A DNA stretch of 64,000 nt from Thunnus maccoyii (Eukaryota; Chordata; Actinopteri; Scombriformes; Scombridae). The stretch's first letter is position 1. Every line of letters begins with the position of its first letter. The notes beneath the pieces were generated by a model. The model ran no database searches. It was not told the origin of the DNA and saw only the letters and a list, made by a program, of their open reading frames with translations. Of the stretch, positions 1 to 10,800 are shown in pieces. A program made the translations under genes and the position numbers. The stretch lies in assembly GCF_910596095.1 (NCBI RefSeq), contig NC_056543.1, positions 21,786,542 to 21,850,541 on the forward strand, written 5' to 3'.

Positions 1-326
1 TAACTATTATAGCCTCAAGCCAGCTAGCCTTGAATGAGTCATTCTTCAAATGAATGAAATGCTGCAATACTTTATCAACATTCAAGCTCTAGTTAATGTA
101 GTTAATGAAAGCTTCTTAGCAATAATGTATCTTTTACTGAACCTATACCGCACACAATAGGCTGCCTGGTCTAATTGATAGTCGGGTGGGGGGGGTATCA
201 GCTGCCTGGATACACCAGATGTTTTCCTCAACACAGTTATAAAGCGTTTAATTCAAAGTTTAGTTAAATTCAAATTGTTTTGTATAAAAAAATACATGTA
301 TATATATGTACATACATATAATGTAG

Positions 327-389
327 TACAGTGGAAACCCCTTATAGTGATCACTGTAACTGGGATCACTTTAAGTGGTTTCCATTGTA
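327..389. repeat. Short palindromic DNA-transposon relic
   Basis: The two halves are inverted copies. The left end reads TACAGTGGAAACCCCTTATA and the right end is its near-complement, ending TGGTTTCCATTGTA. The arms meet at an internal TGATCACTGTAACTGGGATCA. This looks like the two terminal inverted repeats of a Tc1/pogo-type element with almost nothing left between them. The family assignment is a guess from the TACAGTGGAA terminus. Confidence 0.5.
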
Positions 390-863
390 TATATGTATAT
401 ATATATTTTTAGGAAATAATTACCGAGGTCCGAACCTCTGTGACATCATAGCTGGCTACGGCCATGCCTAAAAATCTGATTTTTGGTGAGTGCAGAGAAA
501 CTTTCCTCCTTCAGCAGATGAATGTGAAAAGAGGTTTCTAGTGTCAAACTCTGCACATACACAACACATCCTTATGATTAAACAACAGTATAAGTCTAAA
601 ATTCAGCTGGCAAAATTTAAAAAAAAAAAGAAGTTACATTTACACCATCTAGCAGCCGTAGTAATGCACTCCAGAATGTCCCATAGGACTGTAATATGTG
701 GCTTTACAAAACCGTTACAAATCACTGTTAAAAAATAATTATCTTTTATGGTGTGACAACATTGTGGTTTAGGGCTAGTTAGGTTTAGGCACAAAAACCA
801 CTTGGTTAAGGAAAGATCATAGTTTGGGTTTATGTGATCACTTGAAACGTGGTTTATACTTCC

Positions 864-1304
864 TTAAAGGTGCAATATACAACATTCAGCCCCACTAGAC
901 ATCGTACTAGAGCACCAGCATGTCAGACCAAAACAAATGCGCACTTTGTTTACTTAATAAAGTTGGGGAAAAAAAGCAGCATCTGAACACATGGCTCACG
1001 AAACTCAGATCAAACTGTCAAACTAGGCAGTGCTGATCAAATATGCCTCAAATGTTTTCAGAAACATATTTTAGTGTACTGTTTAGCTGTAATATCAGAG
1101 ACTTTGTGACCTGGCAGTCATGTTGAAGATGGGAAGGACAGGGAGGGACTCATGTGCACTAACATGTAAATGTGGCCAGACCAACCTCCAAAACAAAGAA
1201 TGGAGATTCTCTGCTCAGGCTGCATTACTAAACAATATCTTTACATAGCAAATAGCTGTTTTCTGACATCTAGTGGGGCTGAATGTCATACATTGCACCT
1301 TTAA
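864..1304. mobile_element. TTAA-ended MITE, about 440 bp
   Basis: The left terminus (TTAAAGGTGCAATATACAAC...) and the reverse complement of the right terminus (TTAAAGGTGCAATGTATGAC...) match over 36 bases with about three differences, both running into CATTCAGCCCCACTAGA. Both ends carry TTAA, which fits a piggyBac-like insertion. The interior has no coding capacity, so it is nonautonomous. Confidence 0.75.
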
Positions 1305-1649
1305 TGTTACACAACCTTCTGTGTCATGACAAAAATAAACACCACAATGTTATATTTAAAAAAAAAAAAGTCCTGACTCACGGTTGGAAATGGAGGCGAA
1401 CAATGGTCTCCTGCAGCAAAGTCTACTTTTTGCCACCTAACCCTCTAGCCATTCACCCAACCCACCTCCTCCTAATAAGGCAAAATCATCTTATCAAGTC
1501 ACCTTATATCAATGTCATCTGAACTGTGTCACCACCCTGGGTCATAATTACTACAGCTGCTGGAGGAAGTAAATGTAATGGTTGTTTTTACCAGCCTGAA
1601 TTTTAGACCTATACTGTCATTTTTCTGGTGAGGACAGGCTGGCATACAT

Positions 1650-1731
1650 CATTCTTCACAGGTGAAGCTCAAACATCCAACTGTAGGAACAAGAAGAAAC
1701 ATGTTTTTGACTGGAGGGGGACTTTAAGTTG
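1650..1731. repeat. Fragment of a foldback MITE family
   Basis: It contains 'gaagctcaaacatccaactg' followed by 'ggagggggactttaa', matching the arms of the complete foldback element at 54128-54911. Only one arm is present here. Confidence 0.55.
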
Positions 1732-2834
1732 CGCAACTTGACAAATTTCCAAAGAATAAATTACCAAAACCATTTGACAAGCAGTGAACCTGGGATTTTT
1801 GATGTCTCTAAGATTCTGGGGCCTTGGTCCAGTGGTTGGCTGTTGTTATCGTGGAGCTCTGTAATCAACAACAATGAACTTCGAGTCTACATTAACTTTT
1901 GTCAGTGTTACATCATTGCATGGTAATGCAGTTGAATTTGAGTATGGGTGGGATCTAACTTGTTCAACTACGGGCATTTTATATTCTTTGTATGTCAGAT
2001 CACAGTGCTTTGTCTGCTGGAAAAAATCAATAAAAAAGATTTAAGAAGAAATAGTTAGTTTGACCAAAAACACAAGGTCCATTTATTGGACTTTTTTCTG
2101 TATCTTTCAGTTTGTAAAATGGTTGGCGAAGGTATTTCAGATTGGCAATAAATGGTCTAAAATATGCAAAACATTACTATGGTCCTTTAAGATTTAAAAA
2201 TGCACACATTTAATCTGTTAATCTGAACACTGGGTGAGTCAAGGAAGGTTATGTAATCCAGTGGGTTATCTTGGTATCTAAAGTACAGATTAGTGGGCAA
2301 AATGCAGGAAGTGGCTGGGATGACAGGAAATGCGTCCCCACTTCACATCCCTATATATTAGAGAAGTGAAATTCCTTCTCTAAGGTCAAGGAAAAGTCAC
2401 CAATACATCTTACAATTTGTCTGAAATTGGTGTTTGTAGGATGGATGTTAAAATATATAATATAAGAATATATAATAAAATAAAATGTATTATAATAGAA
2501 TAGAATAGAATATGACTAAATAAATTGTAAATAAGACTTTACTGATCCCCAGAGGGGTAATTCGCATGTTACAGTAGTGCAGAAAACAAGTTACCAGATA
2601 AGTACTAGGAGTAATAAACAAAACGAAATAAAAAGTCAAATTCTCTAGAGTTCTTGGATCAATCTCTGCTCTTTTAAGTCCAAATTCACAATTATCTAAT
2701 TATCCAGATTTTTCTTAGAAAAATCTAGATAATTATTTACGTATGTAAATAGGCCACAGCTAACAACACCCTGCACACACCTCACTCTGCACAGGTTCTG
2801 GTAAGTTTGCGCGTGACTGTACTCATGCCCGCCT

Positions 2835-2882
<48 letters not shown>

Positions 2883-2925
2883 GTCTGTCCATCTTTGTGA
2901 GAACTAATTTCAGTTGAAAACCAGC

Positions 2926-3115
2926 ATTGTGAGGACATTTCTGAGTTGTGAGGACACTGCTGCATTGTAAGGACATTTCTGAGTTGTGAGGACATTTCTG
3001 CATTGTGAGGACATTTCTGCGTTGTGAGGACATTCCTGAGTTGTGAGGACACTGCTGCATTGTAAGGACACTTCTGTGTTGTGAGGACATTTCTGTGTTG
3101 TGAGGACATTTTGGC
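2926..3115. repeat. 19-bp minisatellite, about ten copies
   Basis: The unit is close to GAGGACATTTCTGCATTGT, repeated head-to-tail with point changes (ACATTTCTGAG, ACACTGCTGCA and similar). It produces two overlapping pseudo-open frames on the minus strand, rich in SSQ/LTTQKCPHN, which are not genes. Confidence 0.85.
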
Positions 3116-3233
3116 CAGCCCTCGCTACTTCTAAGGGCAGTTTGAGAGTTCAAGACTTGGTTTCAAGGTTAAGGTTAGAATTGGGTTTAGGTTCAGTTGA
3201 GAGGAATTGGCTTTAGACATTTAGTTATGATGG

Positions 3234-4651
3234 TTAAAGGGGAACTTTTTTCAACCTGGACCCTATTTTCCTATTGAAGTGATTAATGGAGACGACGTTT
3301 TTAAAATTGGACCAGTATTGAGCGAGAGTGCTTCAGCTGGCAGCTGCGAAATAGGCTCAAAGTAATCCTTTAGGGCAATTGTGCATGTCAAAGTACGTCC
3401 ACTAAACGTGCTTGTTTTTGCCACTGACAGGCTCAGATTTCTATTATAATATGTGTCTGACATCAAAAGTAATGTTAAACACAGGAACTAGCTGCCTGTA
3501 GCAGCATTATGGCTAACTGCATAGGGATCTGTATCTGGGGCAGCTTGCAGGCTAACCAACCACATATTCATCTGCGCATGCCGGTTTGTTTACATCTGAG
3601 GTTGTGCATAACTCAGCATCTGTTCATGCTAGAGAAGTAGTGTAGTAACTTAATAGATGTTATGTTATAGTTCTTCATGTCTGAAAGTTTCCGAATTGCG
3701 AAGATAAAATGACCAGATCCACACTGAGCAGTATTGATGGATTACCGCTGGATGATAGAGACTTACATACTGTAATTCCTCACACAGTTACATGTTGTAA
3801 TTGCATTTTTTACCATGTGGAGCTGAACATTTGGTCCAACCAGCCTTGCTCTTTTCATGCTCTTTTCATCCAGTTGCTTTTGCGGATCTGAAACAGTCTC
3901 CAGGATGACGATGTTGATAAACGCTGTAAATCAATTTGTAGTAGTTTCACAGCTGGGATTACTCCATGGACACTTCTAGATTTTCCGAGTCTGGCAGCAA
4001 CAGGTCCAACTATGCAGAAAAAGTTTTCCTCTTCACTCATCAGGAGCAGTAACTGCAGCAACACCAGCAATTTCTCTGAGCTAACCGTTACTGTATGTCT
4101 TTCAGTCATTTTACCTCCTTTCTGTGTACTCCAGCTCAAGTAAATATGCTTGGCCATTCAAAGTGTAATGACTCATGATCGTCCTCATAATAGTCCATGG
4201 GATAATATGTCATTACACTTAGTTTTATTAGTTTCATTACAGTCTAATGGCTGTGAAAGTCATCCTCATACATGTAAACAAACTGCATGGATTAATATAT
4301 GGGTGGTTCGGTTAGCCTGTAAGCTGCCCCGGATACAGATCCCTATGCAGTTGGCCATAATGCTGCTACAGGCAGCTAGTTCCTGTGTTAAATGTTACTT
4401 TCTATGTCAGACACATATTATAATAACAATTTGAGCCAGTCAGTGGCAAAAACAAACACTTTTAGTGGACATACTTTGACATGTGCAATTGCCCTAAAGG
4501 ATTACATTGCAGCTCGTCTTGGGGCAGCTGGATGCAACGCTCTTGCTCAATACTGGTCCAATTTTAAAAATTGTTGTCCTCATTAGTCACTTAGAAACAA
4601 AATGATGGGAAAATGGGGTCCAGGTTGAAAAATACCGAAGTTTCCCTTTAA
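3234..4651. mobile_element. TTAA-ended foldback element with about 330-bp inverted arms
   Basis: The left arm (3234 to about 3560) and right arm (about 4300 to 4651) are long inverted copies. For example, 'ctagctgcctgtagcagcat' on the left corresponds to 'atgctgctacaggcagctag' on the right. The outer termini are TTAAAGGGGAAC and the inverse of TTTCCCTTTAA. The two arms give related short translations on opposite strands, which is why paired spurious reading frames appear. It is nonautonomous and inserted in the larger repeat at 2841-4798. Confidence 0.75.
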
Positions 4652-4716
4652 GGTTAAGATAAGGGGCCAAGGAAGGCATGTCAACTAGGGTCCTCACAAC
4701 GATAGAAAGACAAAAC

Positions 4717-4718
<2 letters not shown>

Positions 4719-4798
<80 letters not shown>
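4719..4798. repeat. (GT)40 microsatellite beside the POU2F1 start
   Basis: Eighty bases of uninterrupted GT dinucleotide end 50 bp before the POU2F1 ATG. The tract therefore lies in the 5' UTR or core promoter. Such tracts can adopt Z-DNA and vary in length between individuals. Confidence 0.95.
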
Positions 4799-4800
<2 letters not shown>

Positions 4801-4845
4801 CAGCAGTGTGGTAGGCTCAGGGCTGGGATTTCGGGTTAAATATTC

Positions 4846-4856
4846 AAAATGGCGGA
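4846..4856 (+). promoter_or_regulatory. YY1-like motif overlapping the POU2F1 start codon
   Basis: AAAATGGCGGA matches the YY1 consensus (AAnATGGCGGC) except the last base, and the motif's ATG is the translation start. YY1 sites overlapping the first codons are common in broadly expressed genes. Occupancy here is inference. Confidence 0.45.
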
Positions 4857-7800
4857 CGGAGGAGCAGCGAGTCAAGATGAGAGTTCAGGACCAGGTAATG
4901 ATTACAGCATTTTACATATTCATACTCATATTCAAACGGTGTTACAATTTATGATAAGCGGAGTACAGACAACACGCAGATGGACGGACAGATTAGGATG
5001 ATATTTAGTCCTGTTTCAGCTCACACAGCGAGCCAACTGTAATTTGACAGAGGAGGAAACGAGCAGTGCGACGGTGAATTACATGGAAACATGCCTCCCC
5101 CCTTTGTGTGATTACACGGCCGTACGCCGCTACATATTCATACCTCTGTCGACAAATACGGTTTAGCATATTTTATTAGTAATCGCCGACGTGACTCTGG
5201 TTCATATGTGACATATTTAGATATTTCAGTAACGCAGTTTGATTGAAATGAGGATGCTAGCAGCGTTAGCTCGCCTGCTAGCACCGCCTTGGCTTTGTGT
5301 TGATGCACACAGCGGCTTTTGAAAGAGGTTTGCATATTCATTTGAGCGAGCCGGGCAGTGGCTTGTTTTCCTTTTCAAGCGCTACTTGCGGGGGACAAAT
5401 AACCCGAAATGCTGCAAACGTGTGTTTTGTTAAATACAGTGTCAGCTCGGCTCGGCGTGGTATTTTTTATACAAGAGCGTTTTTCCCCCTCTTCAGCCTT
5501 TTGTGCTCGGCCACAGCGAAGCCACCACGGCAGCCTGTTGTGTTATTCATGCGGGCCTGCCTCAACCAGAGTGCGGGGTTCAGCATGTTCCTCCAGCCGA
5601 CCAGGAGCCGGAGCTCCCCTGGCGCCGCACAATCAACGCACGTCAACAGTTTGTGGCGATAATGAGCGAAAAGCTTTTCATAAAATAAGACGTGGTTTAC
5701 TCAAATTAAAACTGTTGTCCTCAGAGTGGCGAGCTGGCTGCCTCCTCTAACTTGGTCCAGTCGTTTAGAGGCTAACTTTGTTTTCTGCAACTCAAGCTTA
5801 TGTTTATGCAGTTAAACGCAGTTTGATTGAAGTTGGGCACTTTTATTATTTGAAGTAGGAGTCTTCTGTTCTGTGCTGCTCTGTTCATCCATCTCATTAG
5901 AATATTTCATTTATTTGTACAACTTTTCATCATCATGCCCTTCGTTGTTGCGGCAGTTTCTGACCGACCGAGCTTGTGCTGAATACAAAGATTGTACCTG
6001 TGTATCCCCCCCCGGCACAGGGAGGGGTGGTGAGGCCCACTTCCGGAAGGCCACAATAATAACAGGCAGGGCAGTCATACTATTCACTCTGCCGGTTTCA
6101 TGACCAGGCAAGACACAGCTTGATGGCACTTTTTTTTAACTCCATGTGATTGAGTTTGCCATTTAGGAACCAGTTTGAAGACTGTTGTAGTAACACTGCA
6201 GAGGATGGGCTTTGTTTCATGTCATACAGGAATCTCTTCTTTTTGGCTTTAAAGTTAAAGCCAATTGTATTTGTATAGCCCAATATAAATCACAAATTTG
6301 CCTCAGGGGGATTTCACAGTCTGTACAGCAATACAGCGTTCTTGGTCCTCAGACCCTCGATTCGTGGAAGGAAAACTGTTAAAAAAAACCTTTAACGGGG
6401 GAATAAAATAGACCAAGAAACACAAATTACTGAAATATGGCATGGAGAACAGGAAACATGTAACTATTTTCATAAATGTATAAATATGATGCACTCTGGC
6501 CATGATGTATTCAGTTTGGGGTTTTATGCAGTTGCAGGGGTAAACGCTGAGGAAGACATGCCTATCTTTGCAAGTCAAAACAGGATATTGAATGCAACTG
6601 CAGTTTCTTGTCTTTCTGTGCTTGACTTGTTTTGATAATGAGATTCAGCTTTATGTATTGGGGTGATTTGGATAGTATTATTTGTGATGTAAATATACTA
6701 AACTTACACCCCTCCTATTTTGTTAGTAGGGGTGAGAATTACAGGGTAACTATTGCCCACAGCAATAATAGTATCACATTACAGGTTATTTTGTGATATG
6801 GCAAAATGGTACTAAAAGCTGTCCTTTATTTTAAGCCAAACCAAAAAAGAGGTTTAAGTATTTTATTTTATCAATATTTAAAGGATGTTGTCTAAATTAA
6901 GTTTATGTTTAAGTTTTCTGTTTGTTAGCATTGTGTGAAATTATACCCACTGTCTGAATATAACCTCACTTACTTAAGAAAAAATATAATTGACTTATTA
7001 AGCTGTTCTACATAACGAACAGATGAGAAATAAATCTTGCATCCTCACACTTAGGCTACTTTTCTCATTTAATCAGTTTTACAGTTCCACCCTCATTCCA
7101 GCCTTGTAGTTCCATCATGAATATTCATTGATGTAAACACAGCTGTTATGAATAATGCATCATTCGCAGTAATAAATTCAAGACATGCCATCTCAAAAGT
7201 ACTGAGGAGGCCTCCATGAAGGCTCCAGTCAAACAAGCTTTTTCACAGTGGAGGAAGAAAATCATAACTAATAAGAGCAGTGTGGTGTGCTCAAAACAGA
7301 TAAGTGCTTGTTTCTGGTGATCTGCAGTAAAGTGAGTCATTCATGACTAAACAATGCAAAGCGAGACTTCCTTATTCTGAATATAGCAAGGTAAAGCAGA
7401 TGTTAGGCTAAAAGATTGTTTGTATGCAAAGGATTTCTTTCTTTCTAACATACTTACCTGTGACATTATGAGGATTTGTATTTAGGTCAGTATGTCCTCA
7501 CACTATTGCAACATAGTTTTACACTGTTGTCAGTACAGAAATGCGTCAACATATCTCAATACCCTAATTATTGTGATATGATCAATTTTATCACATTAAG
7601 ATTCATACTCCTAATGAACCCCTAGTCTTAAGTATTCAGAAGAGGTACAAGTATGTCTTCAGGAAATACCCATGAGTACAAGTCAGGATCTAAGATTGTG
7701 TGCCATGTAGGGTCGGGAATTAATCTACAAAATGGAGGCCTTCAGGAAATGGAGACAAAGGCCAAAATCACTCTGTGTTTACCATATTGTGATGCATACA

Positions 7801-10800
7801 TATTTTCTGTGTGCCATTTTATTCAGTGTGTAAACTTATCCAGTATAAAGTGCTTTCAAAAATAACAAAAACAGCAGCATTCATGGTATGTACGCTACTT
7901 TCTGCTGACAATCCCGTAATTTAATGCGCTGCATTTTATAGATGTGAAAATGACTGTTTTGTGTCTCCACAGCAGTCAGTGCAGATGCAAAAAGATGATG
8001 ATGATAATTAGTGAGTGTCCAAAATCTCAATTTACTCCTCACTATTGACTAAACTATTCAGTGTCTATTATTAAGGGAGTGGTGGATGAGGGAGTGATTT
8101 TTGGACACCGCCACAGCTGTGTGGGTGACCTACAGGTTGTTACATTACTAAGCAACAATTGCTATGTTGTCCCTGATGACTCTCATGTGTCTGCCATTAT
8201 TAATAGCATCATTTTAATGAAAGGTTTTTAAGCTACAAACCAGACAGAACTATTTTAAAAGCCAGTGCATGTTGTGGAAACAGAGGGAATATACAGTCTA
8301 TTAAAGAATATTGCTCTGCAGTTGCAATCATGTGCCAGCTTTTTAAAAAGATGAGGTAAACAGTCATGATCCTTGGTAAAACCTGAAAAAAAGTTGTTTT
8401 TTTTGCTATTACAAGAAAGTGAAGTGCACACTACATGAATAACCAGCAGTTAATGCAAATATCATCTTGCCAGGCATTGAATTTATTTGAGAGTTTGCAC
8501 CAAGAAACTGTTGGTGAGGTGGCTGACCTCTGCATGTGCTGATTGGAAGAGAGATGCATATTCCTACTCGTCACTCCCTAGAAACTTCACTTTCATTTCT
8601 TTAGATTAAATTTTCCACCTACTCTGTAGACAGCCGGCTAATGACTGCCCAGGAGAATCTACGGTAGCGTACAGTTGAATTAGCCCCATCACTGTTTATC
8701 AAATTACCCTGTGTGTTCATTTGTGGGCTCAGTATAATGTTGCTGTTTCTTCACTCTGTTGTCGGATTTTGCTGGTGACAAGTATTAAATGCTATTTTTA
8801 AATTGGATATTTATAATGATTCTGCGTTGAACTAGCAAGCTTCATGCTGTTTTGGTTATTAATTCCCTCAAACTGAAAGATGATCTGTTGTGACTATACA
8901 TCCTGACGGTTCCAACATCTGCTCAGCGCTCAGACCTGCTCAGACTTGTCCAGATTTGGAAAAAGTTGTCTCGATGTATTCTGTGTGTAAGATGTAGAAT
9001 ATAAGTAGTGGAGGAGAATGTGGATTTCCTAATTAAGTTTTGCTCTGTCTCACATCGAATCTCTCCCCTCACATTAACAGCTCCCCAGTATTCAGCCAGA
9101 CTCCCCATATAACGGTGCTAATTAGATAACTATTTAAAATTCTCCATGCAGGGTAATAATATAACGCATTGTTCCATAGCAGGGTTTTGCCAACCATTCA
9201 ACCAAGTAACTGTACATGTGTTGAAGTACACTGCTGATAACTGCCTTTGCATTCACTTTGTTTTCTCATTTGGTTGTATGATGTGATTGTGAAAGAGGTC
9301 AGAAGGACAGACTCATTTCTTGACCCCCCTCAACCACACTTTGTTGGAATGACCTCTTTCAGATTTCTTACACCAGTGTGGCATCTGTATGTTCCCTGCA
9401 GTAGCCACCTTGGTAAACAAAAGGCCTGCAGTTAAAGTAAACACTGTGTTGTTCGGAGGGATCAACAGCGGAGAGTGGTGTGGAGTTTAGTGTGGTGTTC
9501 ATTTATTGTCACGGAAGGCAAGTTTATTTGTATAGCACATTTCAACAACAAGGCAATTCAAAATGCTTTACATAAAACATGAAAGGCATCAAGTTAGAAT
9601 GTAAAAGCAACACAGGGCAGTGATTTCCTTAACAGGGGTACTTATGCAGGTGCTTAAAGAAATTATGATTTATGTAAAAAAAAAAAAGTATACTCACATA
9701 TGTGTTTAGGAGGAAATTAAACACACAAATAAGATTGGTGTCAGCCTGATCTTTAGTATATTTATTGCCATTATAATCAATAAACTACCGGGTATGATTG
9801 GCCACAAAAGAGGTAAAAATACGATTCTGGTTGAGCTCTTGAGCAGAGACACTGAAACATATTGCTGAAAGTAAACTGGTCTAGCTTCTGCCACTCCAAG
9901 TCACTGTAGTATGAATATCTAACTAAACTAGACAGAGCCTAACTGGCAACTTCAGGATCATTATGTCTTATAATAAAAGTATTATAACAATATCCATTTT
10001 TATGTAATTAATAGTGTTAAATGATATCCGATTTATAATCAGTTCAAATAAATGCAGTTTTAACATGAAGGGTCACTTGAACTCTTTTCATGGTACATCT
10101 GACAAAAAAAGGATGGGAACCGCTGTTTTAGTGTCTGGTTGTCCGTCATAAAAACACACTGCTGTTTACAAACAGCTGCCAACTTTGCTCGTGACTGAAG
10201 ACTTGTCTCTTATTTCCTCATACTGCCGTTTCTGAGAAAGGTCTGTTTGTTTTTCAGTATTCACTGTGTTAACGCCACCAGTGCCCTCTTGGCATTGTTT
10301 GATTTGGTCAACAAGTATGTAAATGCCTTTCTTTAGGCGGTGGGGATAAGTGAAGAAGTTGATTACAGCTTTAGCCAGGAGAAGTTGTTGTGGAGTTAGA
10401 TGGTAAGCCCCTTTCCCCTGTAGACGACAATACCGCTCTACATTCCAGTCCAGTCATTCTGATTCACTGGACACCTGTGCTGCTCCATGGCAAGGCTGTT
10501 TCCCCACTGTATTAACTCTCAGAGCCTGGTGAAAATGAATTTAAAAGGGCTCCAAAATGAAATACTAATGGAATGTAAAGCTAATCTAAATATGCTAATC
10601 CCCTAACACTTCATAAACATAGACAGCAACAGCCCACCACCCACTCTCTGTAGTTGCTCGCTGTGGAATGCTTTAGCCACAGGGGGTCTAGCAGTAATGA
10701 CAGGCTTGTGGTGGATTAATGTGGAGTTATTTATTTCCGATTGAGCGAATCCCCCTCCCACTAATAACCCAGACCCCCCCCTCCTCCCTTTTTAGCAGTT

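Larger units (their letters stand above)
2841..4798. mobile_element. Composite repeat with GT microsatellites at both ends
   Basis: The left edge is a (GT)19 tract (2841-2878) followed by 'acttgtctgtccatctttgtgag'-type sequence. The right edge is the inverted equivalent ('gtcctcacaacgatagaaagac') followed by (GT)40. These edges look like the terminal inverted repeats of a fish DNA element known for GT-rich flanks. Inside are a 19-bp minisatellite and GGTTAAGGTTA-type sequence interrupted by a second element (3234-4651). If the inner element is removed, the flanking GGTTAAGGTTAA-like text becomes continuous. Confidence 0.55.
1..4848. other. Gene-free upstream region, repeat-rich
   Basis: No exon-like coding sequence was found on either strand. 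The stretch holds a small palindromic transposon relic, a TTAA-ended MITE, a fragment of a second MITE family, a short relic near 2530-2575 (motif 'actttactgatccccagaggg') resembling a common fish interspersed repeat, and a large composite repeat from 2841 to 4798. Open frames between 2696 and 3153 on the minus strand merely translate the 19-bp tandem repeat. The POU2F1 promoter must lie near the right end, but no TATA box is evident. Confidence 0.7.

Noticed and set aside
2841-3115. Possible CRISPR-like or other regularly spaced array
   Set aside because: The repeats are contiguous 19-bp tandem units without spacers; this is a eukaryotic minisatellite.
2696-3153. Overlapping 137- and 123-codon open frames on the minus strand
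   Set aside because: They only translate the 19-bp minisatellite and the GT tract in different frames.
4681-4954. Open frames of poly Cys-Val and poly Thr-His
   Set aside because: Both are translations of the (GT)40 microsatellite; the forward one overlaps POU2F1 exon 1 in another frame.
5138-5750. Open frames of 60-121 codons downstream of POU2F1 exon 1
   Set aside because: They lie in the CpG-rich start of intron 1, on both strands, with no family resemblance and no splice support.
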